The notes under the pieces: generated by a model
Database searches by the model: none
What the model was told of the DNA's origin: nothing
What the model saw: the letters and a program-made list of their open reading frames with translations, nothing else
Assembly (NCBI GenBank): GCA_934096235.1
Contig: CAKOLO010000002.1
Span: forward strand, 62,001 to 126,000
Source of the DNA: an uncultured Bacilli bacterium
GTDB taxonomy: Bacteria > Bacillota_I > Bacilli_A > RF39 > UBA660
Direction: 5' to 3'
DNA: 64,000 nt
Part shown: piece by piece, positions 1 through 9,648 of the stretch
How the letters are laid out: each line of letters begins with the position of its first letter
Numbering within the stretch: position 1 is the stretch's first letter
Position numbers and translations under genes: made by a program

Positions 1-719
1 CAATATAGTTGTAATTTCTTTTCTTCCTCATTATATTTAACAATTACTAGATAATCTTTTGTTCCTTCAACCACTGCGAAGTATCTATCATCTATTTTTT
101 CTAAGAATAATACACTACCATCATCATAATATTCCATACCACGTTCTATTATTCTGTCATCAAATATTTCATCTATATCATCATTAAATAAATCAAAATC
201 AAATTCTTTTTTATATTCATATTTATTTGTTTCACCAGTTAAACTAGATATCATTTCATAAAGAAATCCTTCTAACTTTTTAGGTAAGTTTTGAAATATA
301 AAATTAAGTATATTATAGATATATGTTATTTCATTTGGTATATACTTATTAAATTTAACACTTACCTTTTCTTTATTAGATGTTTCAACATTTACATTTA
401 GAGTAACTAATCTTTCATCACTAAGATTATCTTCTATAAAGTTAGTTTCAATACTCTCTAAGTTATTAACATTATTTATAAATTCATTTATTCTATCATT
501 TGGTATATATTCATAACTAACATATTTTTCTACATCTTTAGTTTGCATAAGAGCTAGGTCTATCCAACTAAGTTTATATGTCTTAGTACTTTTAAGTTCA
601 TCTAATCTTATATAAATATAATAACCTTCATAATTAAATAAAGTTAATTCTAAAATATTTTTATCTTTCTTGAAATGTTTTTGTACTTGTTCTATCTTTT
701 TAGTTATTTCTTCTTTCAT
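1..719 (-). CDS. SWIM zinc-finger domain protein, N-terminal part (runs off the window)
   Basis: An open frame starts at ATG 719 behind GGATGTGATAACT and is still open at base 1, giving about 239 visible residues. The last 55 or so residues (RGMEYYDDGSVLFLEK, then AVVEGTKDYLVIVKY) match the stretch that precedes the CxC...CxH knuckle in SWIM zinc-finger proteins, and the last partial codon begins TG, fitting the first Cys. In Bacillota such proteins often sit beside or are fused to SNF2-type helicases, but that neighbour would lie outside the window. The N-terminal 180 residues are not recognised. The family call is inferred from motif context; the zinc ligands themselves are not visible. Confidence 0.6.
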   Translation of the reverse strand, partial: MKEEITKKIEQVQKHFKKDKNILELTLFNYEGYYIYIRLDELKSTKTYKLSWIDLALMQTKDVEKYVSYEYIPNDRINEFINNVNNLESIETNFIEDNLSDERLVTLNVNVETSNKEKVSVKFNKYIPNEITYIYNILNFIFQNLPKKLEGFLYEMISSLTGETNKYEYKKEFDFDLFNDDIDEIFDDRIIERGMEYYDDGSVLFLEKIDDRYFAVVEGTKDYLVIVKYNEEEKKLQLY

Positions 720-745
720 AGTTATCACATCCACTTTTATTTTAA

Positions 746-774
746 CATAAAAACTATGTAATTTCTTACATAGT
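746..774 (-). terminator. Rho-independent terminator of the dlt operon
   Basis: Directly after the dltD-like stop codon the minus strand forms a perfect 9-bp stem ACTATGTAA / TTACATAGT with a GAAA tetraloop, followed by TTTTTATG. It separates the dlt operon from the SWIM gene. Confidence 0.85.
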
Positions 775-780
775 CTTATA

Positions 781-1821
781 TTATTTTCCTAGTTTTTCTA
801 GTTCTTTTATATCATTCTTATAAGTTTCTAGGTCTTTATTCCATCTTGTGATTAGTTTTTCATCATGTTTATCAAACTTATAATTATCATTTATATATTT
901 ACCTAAGTATTCTGATACTTTAGTAGCACCATAAACATTTAAGTGATCTCCTTCATCACAAGTGTCTTCTTTGAAATCTAATTTAAAGTCTTTATAGTTT
1001 AAATTTAAGTCAGTAAATTTAATACCATTTTCTTTAGCGTAATCACTTACTGTATTACTTCTTTCTCTTTTCCATGAGTCTGGTGAAGGAATCCATATAA
1101 ATTCTATATCAATGCCCTCTTCTTTAGCTGTTTTAACTATTAGATCTATATATTTTTTATTGGTATCTTTTAGTTTAGCTCTTTTATCACTATCATAAAT
1201 ATAATCTTTAGTATATGCTTTTTTAACTGTTGTTATATCCATTCCTTTATGAGGATTATAGTAGTCACTTAATGCATATTTAAAGTCATCTTTAGTTAGT
1301 TCATTATATCTTGAATGATATCCTAGTATTGGCATAATCATTGTAGCTTGTTTACCATAACTAAAGTTAAATGTTTTGTCTGTTAGAGCATCTATTTTAT
1401 TTTTACTTAGTTTCATATTATCAAATACTTTTTTATAATTACCAGTAGATGATTGATTATTAAAGAAGAAGTTATCAACATTTAAGAATATTACTTTTGG
1501 TTTTTGAGTTTTTAATGCTTCAATTAACATGTAGTAACAAGTCCATATTCTTTGTCCAGCTGATACATAACTATAACTTGTAATATTATAGTCTTCCCAT
1601 ATTTTCATAGGTGAAACTCCTCTATAAGTATCAGAATTTCCTAGAAAAAGAACATCTATTGTATTTTTTGGTTCTGCATAGTAACCTCTTGTTATAAAAC
1701 TATGTGAGTTATCATCATTAGTAATCCATTTTGGAATAAATAATCTATCTAGGAAGTATATTGTTGATAGTAATAATATAATGAATGCTACTATACTTAA
1801 TATTTCATTTCTTACTTTCAT
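781..1821 (-). CDS. dltD: DltD-like SGNH-fold protein for D-alanylation of teichoic acids
   Basis: A 346-aa protein with one N-terminal membrane segment (about residues 8-25) and an extracytoplasmic SGNH-hydrolase-like domain. Visible catalytic elements are LGNSDTYRG near residue 60 (block I nucleophile Ser) and DEGDHLNVYGA near residue 290 (block V Asp/His). It is the last gene of the dlt operon, 9 bp after dltB, so the role in the last step of D-alanine transfer to lipoteichoic acid follows from position and fold. The nucleophile context is GNSD rather than the GSSE-like motif of Bacillus DltD, so it belongs to a divergent DltD branch. Family assignment is firm, exact chemistry is inferred. 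Confidence 0.75.
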   Translation of the reverse strand: MKVRNEILSIVAFIILLLSTIYFLDRLFIPKWITNDDNSHSFITRGYYAEPKNTIDVLFLGNSDTYRGVSPMKIWEDYNITSYSYVSAGQRIWTCYYMLIEALKTQKPKVIFLNVDNFFFNNQSSTGNYKKVFDNMKLSKNKIDALTDKTFNFSYGKQATMIMPILGYHSRYNELTKDDFKYALSDYYNPHKGMDITTVKKAYTKDYIYDSDKRAKLKDTNKKYIDLIVKTAKEEGIDIEFIWIPSPDSWKRERSNTVSDYAKENGIKFTDLNLNYKDFKLDFKEDTCDEGDHLNVYGATKVSEYLGKYINDNYKFDKHDEKLITRWNKDLETYKNDIKELEKLGK

Positions 1822-1830
1822 GTTGTCCTC

Positions 1831-3366
1831 CTAAAACTGTCCATATATAAAGTCGCTAGCATTATAGCCTGGACCATATATTCCAAATACTAAAATCATA
1901 ACTATTAATATATAATAAACTAAATACTTAGTAAATGGGAAACTATTAACAATTTCTTCATTTACTTTTTTACCTTTTTCTTCTCTAAATGCTATAAAGA
2001 ATAATAATGCTATGAATAAAATTATTATTATAAAATCTATTATAGAAAGTCCATAGTTCATTATACATTTACTTGTTCCCGTAAAGATTCTGCCAATCAT
2101 TTTGAAAGCTTCTGTAAATGTAGACGCTCTAAATATTGTCATACCTATTACTACAAATATCCATGTTCTTAGTACTTTTAGAGAGTCTAGTACCTTTGTA
2201 TTTATTTTATCAGTTTTAATCTTATTAAATAGTGGTTCTAGAAGTAAGCCAATCATCATTATAACGTAATAATAAAGTCCATATAATATGTATTTACTAC
2301 TAGCACCATGCCATAAGCCATTTAAGAACCAAACGAAGAATAATGGTACTGCACTCATAAAGAATTTACATAGATATTTAGATAAATGTTTATTATTGAA
2401 TGCAGATAATTTCATATTGAATTTTGATAAACTTACTGGATAGAATACATAATCTTTTAAGAATGTACCTAATGTTATATGCCAACGTCTCCAAAATTCT
2501 TCTACACTTTTTGATAAGAACGGTCTATTAAAATTACTAGGTAGGTCTATTCCAAATAGTTTAGCTCCACCTATGGCCATATCCATAAATCCGCTAAATT
2601 CAGCATATATTTGTATAGTATAAAGTATCATTGCTAATAATACTGAAAAGCCACCTATGTCTGTACCAAATATATTATTTACAAATATACCAGCTCTATC
2701 TGCTATTACCATTTTTTTAAATAAACCAAATAAGATTAACATACATCCAGAGTGTATCATATTATAATTAAAATCATTGCCATTATATATTTTATCCCCT
2801 ACATCATCAAATCTAGCGATAGGTCCTTCTTGTACACTAGGAAAAAATATAATATAAAGTATTACTTTGAATGGATTAGTTGAGGCTTTATATTTACCTC
2901 TATAAACATCTGTTATATAAGATATAGCCATTAATGTATAATAAGATATACCTAATGGTAAAACAATCTTACTAAATGGTTCTGATAGTTTTAAACCAAA
3001 TATACTATTAACACTACTAACTAAGAAGTTAGAGTATTTTAAATATACAAGTAATCCAATATTAATTAGTAAACATAAAGATAATATTAGTTTCTTATAA
3101 GTTTTATTCTTACGTTTGAATTCTTTTTTTAGTTCTTTATCTTCACTATCACATTTTCTATCATTTATTTTATTAATTATAAGTCCAAAAACATATATAC
3201 TTATTGCACTTATTAATGCATATATTATTAGACTTTTACTCATTAAATAGTAGTAAGCTATACTACATATAAATATTGCTATCCATCTATATTTTTTAGG
3301 TATTATATAATAAAGTATTAAGCATACAAAAAGTAAAACAAAATACTTAAGTAAATTTGTTAACAT
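1831..3366 (-). CDS. dltB: DltB, membrane-bound O-acyltransferase for D-alanine export
   Basis: A 511-aa polytopic protein of the MBOAT family. It shows QEGPIARF (residues 179-186), FWRRWHITLGTF with His296, and FLNGLWHGAS with His353, the invariant catalytic histidine. DltB moves D-alanine from the carrier DltC across the membrane to teichoic acid. It is longer than the roughly 400 residues usual for DltB because of a basic loop at residues 68-93 and extra C-terminal helices, which resembles AlgI-type MBOATs. The start at 3366 lies one base after the dltC stop, so translation is probably coupled. Confidence 0.9.
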   Translation of the reverse strand: MLTNLLKYFVLLFVCLILYYIIPKKYRWIAIFICSIAYYYLMSKSLIIYALISAISIYVFGLIINKINDRKCDSEDKELKKEFKRKNKTYKKLILSLCLLINIGLLVYLKYSNFLVSSVNSIFGLKLSEPFSKIVLPLGISYYTLMAISYITDVYRGKYKASTNPFKVILYIIFFPSVQEGPIARFDDVGDKIYNGNDFNYNMIHSGCMLILFGLFKKMVIADRAGIFVNNIFGTDIGGFSVLLAMILYTIQIYAEFSGFMDMAIGGAKLFGIDLPSNFNRPFLSKSVEEFWRRWHITLGTFLKDYVFYPVSLSKFNMKLSAFNNKHLSKYLCKFFMSAVPLFFVWFLNGLWHGASSKYILYGLYYYVIMMIGLLLEPLFNKIKTDKINTKVLDSLKVLRTWIFVVIGMTIFRASTFTEAFKMIGRIFTGTSKCIMNYGLSIIDFIIIILFIALLFFIAFREEKGKKVNEEIVNSFPFTKYLVYYILIVMILVFGIYGPGYNASDFIYGQF

Positions 3367-3367
3367 A

Positions 3368-3595
3368 CTAATCTTCCTTTAATTTACTAACTGTTTTCCA
3401 TAATGCTTCTGCGCTATTGAAGTTTTCAGGTATTACTTCATTAACAGTAAATTCTATATCAAATTCTTCACTTAGTTTTGAAATAATAGCTATGATATCA
3501 AAGGATTCTAAGATACCATCATCTATTAAAGATTTTTCTTTTTTAAAATCTACTCCTGGTTTAACACTTTCTAAAATTTCAATTACTTTTTCCAT
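3368..3595 (-). CDS. dltC: DltC, D-alanyl carrier protein
   Basis: A 75-aa acyl-carrier-type protein of normal DltC length. The phosphopantetheine site reads DDGILESFD, with Ser31 as the attachment residue; carrier proteins more often have DSLD or DSFD here. It lies between dltA (2-bp gap) and dltB (1-bp gap), giving the order A-C-B-D instead of the Bacillus order A-B-C-D. Confidence 0.9.
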   Translation of the reverse strand: MEKVIEILESVKPGVDFKKEKSLIDDGILESFDIIAIISKLSEEFDIEFTVNEVIPENFNSAEALWKTVSKLKED

Positions 3596-3597
3596 TA

Positions 3598-5097
3598 TTA
3601 CATCTCCTCATACATTTCTTTTAATTTTACTCTATCTATTTTACCATTTGCATTGTATGGCATTTTACTTACTTTTATTATTTTGTTTGGTCTCATATAA
3701 CTAACAAGTTTTTCACAAGCAAATTTGTTAACGTCTTCTTCTTTAAGTTTGTTTCCTTCATAGAATAATACTATTTGTTTATTATTAGCATCGTATATAC
3801 AAGCACATAGTGTTATACCATCTAATGCATTTATGTTAGTTTCTATTTCTCCTAGTTCTATTCTGTAACCCATATGTTTTATTTGAAAGTCTTTTCTTGA
3901 TAGATATATAAGTTCATTATATTCATTGTATTTTACTATGTCACCTGTTCTATAGATATATTCAATGAATGATTTATTAAGTGGGTTTTGGATAAATGTT
4001 GTATCAGTTTTTTCTTTGTTGTTGTAGTATCCTAATCCTAGAATTGAACCTTTTATGCAAAGTTCTCCTTCTTCACTTTCATTATTGTTTTCATCAAGTA
4101 TTATTGCTTCACAATTATTACATGGTCTTCCGATTGGTAGTGTTTCGTTATCTTTGAAGTCTCTATTTACTACATAGTATGTACATATATCTGTAAGTTC
4201 AGTTGGCCCATAAAGGTTAGCATACATTAACTTTGGTAATGCTTTTCTCCATATATTTAATGGTTTCATAGGCATTACTTCTCCAGCAAATAATACTTTG
4301 CGTAGATATTTTGGCTTTATCGCATCAAATGTTTTTAAGTTAGCTACGATTGATAATGCTGAAGGTACCCAGTATATTGTATTTACTTTATGTTCATCCA
4401 TAAACTTTATTAAGTTAAGTGGAAATGAGAAGTAGCTCTTTGGAATTATTACAAATGTACTTCCATTCATTATAGTACTAAAGATATCTGATACTGACAT
4501 ACTGAAATAAAATGGTGTTTGACTACCAAATATAGTTTTTGATGTTATATCAAATGTTTCAGAAAACCACTTACTATAAGATATAACTGATTTATGTGAT
4601 ATAACACTACCTTTAGGTACTCCAGTTGAACCACTTGTGAATAATATATACATAGGATTAATATCTATGATACGAGAATTTATATTATCTAATAATTCTT
4701 CATCAATATTATTTGCTTCTTCTATATTCATTAACTCATAATTTAAGTTATAACTTTTAAACTTATCTATATTTTTATTATCAGATATAACTAATGATGG
4801 ATTTAATGTTTCTAGAATACTTGTTACTCTATTAAGAGGCATATTTACATCTAATACAGTATAAAAGTTTCCACTATAAGTTACACCTATCATAGAACTT
4901 AAACAATTAATAGTTTTATCTATAAATATAGCAATAGGTTTATTATAAAGATTATACTTTGATATAGATGTAGCTATTTTTCTTGAATAATCTCTAAAGT
5001 CACTATAAGTAATACTTTTATCTTTTTCAATAAAAGCTATTTTGTCACCTTTCTTTTTACATATTTCATCTAAATAATTTGTTATGCATTTTTTCAT
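3598..5097 (-). CDS. dltA: DltA, D-alanine--D-alanyl carrier protein ligase
   Basis: A 499-aa member of the adenylate-forming superfamily that activates D-alanine with ATP and loads it on DltC. Core motifs are visible: phosphate-binding loop TSGSTGVPKG (154-163), YGPTEL, YRTGDIVKY, the hinge RKDFQIKHMGYRIELGEIE, and the C-terminal NANGKID with catalytic Lys486. Length is normal for DltA. It is the first gene of the operon; upstream on the minus strand is a TTATAATGG -10-like element, so the operon probably starts in the 5098-5148 gap. Confidence 0.93.
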   Translation of the reverse strand: MKKCITNYLDEICKKKGDKIAFIEKDKSITYSDFRDYSRKIATSISKYNLYNKPIAIFIDKTINCLSSMIGVTYSGNFYTVLDVNMPLNRVTSILETLNPSLVISDNKNIDKFKSYNLNYELMNIEEANNIDEELLDNINSRIIDINPMYILFTSGSTGVPKGSVISHKSVISYSKWFSETFDITSKTIFGSQTPFYFSMSVSDIFSTIMNGSTFVIIPKSYFSFPLNLIKFMDEHKVNTIYWVPSALSIVANLKTFDAIKPKYLRKVLFAGEVMPMKPLNIWRKALPKLMYANLYGPTELTDICTYYVVNRDFKDNETLPIGRPCNNCEAIILDENNNESEEGELCIKGSILGLGYYNNKEKTDTTFIQNPLNKSFIEYIYRTGDIVKYNEYNELIYLSRKDFQIKHMGYRIELGEIETNINALDGITLCACIYDANNKQIVLFYEGNKLKEEDVNKFACEKLVSYMRPNKIIKVSKMPYNANGKIDRVKLKEMYEEM

Positions 5098-5148
5098 AAA
5101 ATTTTCACACCCATTATAAGTATATCATAATTAAATAATAAATAAAAA

Positions 5149-6471
5149 CTAGTTTTCACTAGTTTCTATGATTGTTTCTTGAATTTTTGACTTTTCTTTT
5201 TTTAGTTTGTCAAACATTTCAGTCATTGTCTTGTTGTTATGAGTTAATCTTTTTATAGATAAATCTTCTGCTTTATTGTTTGCAAGACGAAGATTATCAT
5301 CAGTTTTAAGTAGATGTTCTTTTGTTTTTTGTAAGTGATCAATAGTCTTATCAATCTCTTCAATTGCTTTAGAAAATCTTTCACTAGCAAGTCTATAGTT
5401 TCTACCAAATCCTTCTTTGAATGCATTAATATTTTCTTCAAAGTGAGTTATATCAATATTTTGATTTTTTATAAGTTCTAGTTCTTTTCTATATTCTAGA
5501 GATTTATTAGCTAAATTTCTTATTAAAGTAATTAGTGGTATAAAGAACTGAGGTCTTATAACATACATTTTGTCATAAAGATGAGATACATCTACGATAC
5601 CATCATTATAGTAGTCATTATCTGCTTCTAGAAGTGTTACTAGTACTGCATATTCACATTTCTTTTCTCTTCTATCTTTGTCAAGTTCTTTAAAGAAGTC
5701 TTCGTTTTTATGTTTAGTAGAAGTTGTATCAGCTTCGTTTTTCATTTCAAACATGATTGATACTATTTCATTACCATCATCATCGTAATCTCTAAATATA
5801 AAGTCTCCTTTAGAACCAGTTCTAGCATCATTATCTTTATCAAAATAAGCATTCTTAAATAGTGGTCTTAATCTATTAAATTCAATGTTACAATGTTGTT
5901 CTAAAGATTCTCCTATCATTTTAGTAGATTGTTTTGCTTTGAAATCTTTGTAGTATGCAATTTGTTCATCTTTATCTTTAAGTTTAGATTCATAAGAATC
6001 TTTAATAGTATTTTCTTTTAATTCGTGTTCTTTAGCAATAATAGTAAGTTCACTACTTAAGTCTGATATTTTCTTATCTTTTTCAGTTATTGCCTTTTGT
6101 ATTTCAAGTTCACTTTTAGATGCCTGTAATTCTATTTTACTTTTAAGCTCAGCAATTTCTAAGTCACGTTTAGATAATTCTTCTTGATATTGTTTTTCTA
6201 GTTTTGATAGAGTTTGTTCTTCTTTAGTTTTAAGTTCACCCTTTAGAGTAGTTATTTCTAAATCTTTTTCATTTATTGATTTAGTTAATTCTTCTTTGAT
6301 ATGAGCTTCTGCGAGCTTAATACTATTTTCTTTATCTCTTTTATGTTCTTGCTCTCTTAGTTCTAACTCTTTTTCAAATTCTTTATCTCTTATTTGTTTT
6401 ACTACTTTATCATAATCACTTTCATCTATTTGAAAGATTGTTCCACAGTTTGGACATTTTATTTCGTTCAT
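5149..6471 (-). CDS. DUF2130 family protein with PD-(D/E)XK nuclease-like core
   Basis: A 440-aa protein. Residues 1-12 form a zinc-ribbon start (CPNCG), residues about 25-175 are a long coiled coil rich in Glu and Lys, and residues about 185-310 form the DUF2130 domain, where SKGDFIF followed by IMFEMKNEAD gives the D...ExK arrangement of the PD-(D/E)XK nuclease fold. A second coiled region closes the protein. The start at 6471 follows a strong GGAGG site. DUF2130 proteins are widespread in Bacteria and no precise function is established; a nuclease activity is only implied by the fold. Confidence 0.8.
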   Translation of the reverse strand: MNEIKCPNCGTIFQIDESDYDKVVKQIRDKEFEKELELREQEHKRDKENSIKLAEAHIKEELTKSINEKDLEITTLKGELKTKEEQTLSKLEKQYQEELSKRDLEIAELKSKIELQASKSELEIQKAITEKDKKISDLSSELTIIAKEHELKENTIKDSYESKLKDKDEQIAYYKDFKAKQSTKMIGESLEQHCNIEFNRLRPLFKNAYFDKDNDARTGSKGDFIFRDYDDDGNEIVSIMFEMKNEADTTSTKHKNEDFFKELDKDRREKKCEYAVLVTLLEADNDYYNDGIVDVSHLYDKMYVIRPQFFIPLITLIRNLANKSLEYRKELELIKNQNIDITHFEENINAFKEGFGRNYRLASERFSKAIEEIDKTIDHLQKTKEHLLKTDDNLRLANNKAEDLSIKRLTHNNKTMTEMFDKLKKEKSKIQETIIETSEN

Positions 6472-6480
6472 TGTTCCTCC

Positions 6481-6684
6481 TTATAAATATAAGCTTTTGC
6501 CTATTACATAGTCATTAATGTCAAATCCATTATTTATAGCAATACTTATTAGTTCATTTGGACTAGCATTTTCTACTTTAGATAGTTCAATTATTGCTTG
6601 TGGTAAACCATTATACATAGCAGTACCAAAATAATCTATTAAGTCTCTTCTAAGTCTTTCTATATCTATTTCATAATTATTCAT
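6481..6684 (-). CDS. Small conserved hypothetical protein, 67 aa
   Basis: A short helical protein (RRDLIDYFGTAMYNG, then ELSKVENASPNELISIA) that resembles small uncharacterised Bacillota proteins. GAGG lies 7 bp before the ATG at 6684, and the gene ends 9 bp before the DUF2130 start, so the two are probably co-transcribed. No signal peptide or membrane segment is seen and no function can be assigned. Confidence 0.6.
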   Translation of the reverse strand: MNNYEIDIERLRRDLIDYFGTAMYNGLPQAIIELSKVENASPNELISIAINNGFDINDYVIGKSLYL

Positions 6685-6724
6685 TTCATACCTCGTATAA
6701 GTATTATAACATACAAAAAGAAGT

Positions 6725-7780
6725 TTATTTCTTTAAACTTCTTACATGACTTGCTATTCTTGTTTCATCTTCACTATTTAAGTATGCATGAGGATAAGCT
6801 TTACTATAAATATCCCATTCGTATGGTTTATACCCTTTTTTATCTAAGTTTCCAAACATACCTCCAGCTGTTAAACATACTTGATATAATTCATCATTAG
6901 TAATTACTCCAGTCCAAGCATGTGCTTCTCCTGAAGGAACTGTTCCTTCAATTAATTGACAGTTTACATCTAAATATGGGTTTGCTATTAAGGATCTATA
7001 AAGTCTTGCTTGGCCTTCACATACACCTGCTCTATGTTTAAGAGTTCCATATGGATTTGATTCCCATCTTGTTTCTGACTTATTTAATACATTATGACCT
7101 AATTCATTAGAATAACGTACTGCTTCAGTAGCATATCTTATATTATCTTTTATAAATCTATAAGTTATATACATTTTGTCAAAATCAGTTAATCTTTCAA
7201 AATGATATTTTCTATCTAGAGTATTAACATAGTTAGTTATTACTTTTTTTAATCTTATAGAGTCATCTATATCTCTATCTTCAACTACTTTTCCTCTTAA
7301 TGACTCTATTACATTATTAGGAAGCCATATTAAATCATCTTGACGTAAGCCTATTCTTCCTTGTAATTCATCTAATCTTAAAGTAGCTAATTTATTTGGA
7401 TTTCTATTTATAGTTAAATAAACAGTTGTTGCGATTTTATGATTCCAATCCATACGTTTCATAAGTTCATTATAAAGTCTTAAGGAGTCATCAGATAAAT
7501 ATAAACTTATTTCTTCTACATTAGTTAATTCATTTAATTTTTCTAATATATATAGTCTTTCCATTTGTTCATTAATTGTTCTTGGTATTGCTTCATCAAA
7601 TATTGCTACTTTCTTTGGTAATCTACTATTAACTCTATTATCCATAATAAAATTATTAAATTGATCATAAGTTACAATTATTGATAAATAATCACTGGTT
7701 GTGTATTTTCTTGATGGAAGAGCTGGAACTATTTTAATGTCTTTAACTCCTCTTCTAACTAAATTCATATATCTATCCAT
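6725..7780 (-). CDS. Transglutaminase-like domain protein
   Basis: 351 aa with the start at ATG 7780, chosen because GGAG stands 5 bp upstream and because the longer frame from 7804 would begin at or before the predicted transcription start. The C-terminal 130 residues carry a papain-like/transglutaminase core: AGVCEGQARLYRSL (Cys nucleophile) and SGEAHAWTGV (His). The N-terminal two thirds, rich in paired charged segments, are unknown. There is no signal peptide, so it is probably cytoplasmic. Substrate unknown. Confidence 0.75.
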   Translation of the reverse strand: MDRYMNLVRRGVKDIKIVPALPSRKYTTSDYLSIIVTYDQFNNFIMDNRVNSRLPKKVAIFDEAIPRTINEQMERLYILEKLNELTNVEEISLYLSDDSLRLYNELMKRMDWNHKIATTVYLTINRNPNKLATLRLDELQGRIGLRQDDLIWLPNNVIESLRGKVVEDRDIDDSIRLKKVITNYVNTLDRKYHFERLTDFDKMYITYRFIKDNIRYATEAVRYSNELGHNVLNKSETRWESNPYGTLKHRAGVCEGQARLYRSLIANPYLDVNCQLIEGTVPSGEAHAWTGVITNDELYQVCLTAGGMFGNLDKKGYKPYEWDIYSKAYPHAYLNSEDETRIASHVRSLKK

Positions 7781-7804
7781 ATTAACTCCCATAAATATGT
7801 GCAT

Positions 7805-7833
7805 ATTATATCATTAATGATACAAGAAGTCAA
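7805..7833 (-). promoter_or_regulatory. Sigma-A-type promoter of the transglutaminase-like gene
   Basis: On the minus strand TTGACT (7828-7833) and TATAAT (7805-7810) are separated by exactly 17 bp. The start of transcription would fall near 7798, downstream of the ATG at 7804, which fixes the translation start at 7780. Confidence 0.85.
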
Positions 7834-7850
7834 TTTGAGTTAGTTTGTGA

Positions 7851-7887
7851 ATAAAAAATAGTATTTACTTTTATATGTAAACACTAT
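7851..7887 (-). terminator. Terminator of the SASA esterase gene
   Basis: An 11-bp stem (ATAGTGTTTAC / GTAAATACTAT) with one G-T type mismatch, loop of 8, then TTTTTTATT on the minus strand immediately after the stop codon at 7884. Confidence 0.8.
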
Positions 7888-9536
7888 TTATTTTTAAGAT
7901 ATTTTGATACGTTTTTAGCTGAGTCTTTACCTATTTGAGATAGAGATGCTGCGGTTAAGTGAATACTATTATTAACAGTTTTATCATCTTTAGGTACTTC
8001 TTCTAATGCAAATATTTCTTTATATTCTTTATCGTACGCTATGTAACCTAAGTCTGAACCAAGTATTATATCATTATTATTTTTTACTAACTTTTCTTGT
8101 TCTTCATGTATTTTCTTAACATACTTATCAACATCTTTTTTCTCATTTATTTTCCATGATGTTTCTACTAGTACACCGAAAGATAATCCTAAATCCTTCT
8201 TTAAATAATTATGTACTTTCATATATGTATCGTAGTATTTATTATCTTTTGATAATTCTTCAGTCGCATCAGAGCATCCTTGATACATTACATAGAATTT
8301 ATTAACTACTCTATATCCATTATGTTCTAGATATTCTACTGCACGCAAATATTTTTCTTTAGTAGCTTCATATATATGTTGATTATCTTTATATTCTTGG
8401 TCAGTACTTGGTAAGAAATTAGCAATTGGTTCTCCTCCATTAGATGCCATAACTGATACCATTTTGTTACCTGTTTCTTCATAATATGTTTTAGCAAACT
8501 GTGGAATCATATTTGTTCCATATGATGGTAAAAGTGAATAATATTCATCACCTTGCTTTGAATGTCTTAGTTTATTATTTATATATACTACCTTTTCTCC
8601 AAGTTTTTTAGTTTTGGATGTTATCATTTCAAGAACATTCTTATTATTTTCATCTATTTTAAAATCATAAGCAGTATTTTCAGGTACTTGTACACTAACA
8701 TAACTAAATGTTTTATATTCTTTTAATATATCTTCATCAATGTATTTAGATAAATCTCTTGTATCTTTTGTTTCTTGTTCATACTTATATATCCCAGTGT
8801 ATCCAACCATATTAGATTGACCAAAAAATAATACTAAATCTATATCTTCTGCCCATATAGCATATAAATCTATTACTTTTTTTTCTTTTTGAGTATCTAT
8901 TTTTTTGTTATAGACATCATTAATCCAGTCATCATGTACTTCATCATATATTTTATATTCAGGTACTCTTGTGTCTTTCTTTATTGACCAACCTAGTAAC
9001 TTGTGACTAGTGTCCCATAAATCAAAATCATATTTTTTATTGTTAATAATTCCATAAGTATTTTTATTTCCTTCAACTAAAGTTTGTCTTAATTCAATAG
9101 TATCTTTATCATTTAGATTTCTATGATATATAACAGTTATTGACTCTTTTACTTTAATTCTTACTTCAGCTATTTTATTATCAAAAGTTTTAGCTGTTAT
9201 TTTAGTAATACCAGGCTTTTTGGCCGTTACTTTTCCATTTTTATCTACTTCAGCTATATCTTTATTATCACTTAACCAAACAATGTTTTTAGCTACTGAA
9301 TTCTTATTAAAATTGATTTTTATATTAATAGATTCATTTTCTACTAAAGATGCTTCTTTTATATTTGAATTTATATCATCAGAAACGGTTAATACTGATG
9401 ATATACCATCTTTGTTAATATTTAAATCTACTCTACAAGTGCCTCTATATTTAATACTATAAAAAGTAATTGAACTTAAAATTGATAATATAAATACTGT
9501 TAAAATTGTAATTGTTGTTTTAATTCTATTATTCAT
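7884..9536 (-). CDS. Membrane-anchored Ig-like plus SASA-type carbohydrate acetylesterase
   Basis: A 550-aa extracytoplasmic protein. Residues 8-29 form an uncleaved signal/anchor; residues about 50-132 form a Big_2-type bacterial Ig-like domain (IVWLSDNKDIAEVDKNGKVT, then KPGITKITAKT); the C-terminal 320 residues are a SASA/CE6-like SGNH esterase with LVLFFGQSNMVGYTG (nucleophile Ser in GQSNM) and a late NNSIHLTAAS supplying the catalytic His. Such enzymes remove acetyl groups from sialic acids or plant polysaccharides; the substrate cannot be told from sequence. The start at 9536 has AAGGTG upstream. Transcribed alone, with its own terminator. Confidence 0.8.
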   Translation of the reverse strand: MNNRIKTTITILTVFILSILSSITFYSIKYRGTCRVDLNINKDGISSVLTVSDDINSNIKEASLVENESINIKINFNKNSVAKNIVWLSDNKDIAEVDKNGKVTAKKPGITKITAKTFDNKIAEVRIKVKESITVIYHRNLNDKDTIELRQTLVEGNKNTYGIINNKKYDFDLWDTSHKLLGWSIKKDTRVPEYKIYDEVHDDWINDVYNKKIDTQKEKKVIDLYAIWAEDIDLVLFFGQSNMVGYTGIYKYEQETKDTRDLSKYIDEDILKEYKTFSYVSVQVPENTAYDFKIDENNKNVLEMITSKTKKLGEKVVYINNKLRHSKQGDEYYSLLPSYGTNMIPQFAKTYYEETGNKMVSVMASNGGEPIANFLPSTDQEYKDNQHIYEATKEKYLRAVEYLEHNGYRVVNKFYVMYQGCSDATEELSKDNKYYDTYMKVHNYLKKDLGLSFGVLVETSWKINEKKDVDKYVKKIHEEQEKLVKNNNDIILGSDLGYIAYDKEYKEIFALEEVPKDDKTVNNSIHLTAASLSQIGKDSAKNVSKYLKNK

Positions 9537-9609
9537 TTTCTACACCTTAACATTTAAAATTTTAACATAATTAAGAAGTGTAAGCAATAAAGTATATTGT
9601 TGTTGACAA

Positions 9610-9637
9610 ATAAAAAAGTAGAAAAAATTTCTACTTA
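9610..9637 (-). terminator. Terminator after the pyrophosphatase-like gene
   Basis: Minus strand stem AAGTAGAAA / TTTCTACTT followed by TTTTTATT, about 12 bp past the stop codon. Confidence 0.75.
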
Positions 9638-9648
9638 ATATATTTTTA

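Noticed and set aside
5253..5441. 62-codon minus-strand frame inside the DUF2130 gene
   Set aside because: Same-strand out-of-frame shadow of the coiled-coil region, without ribosome site.
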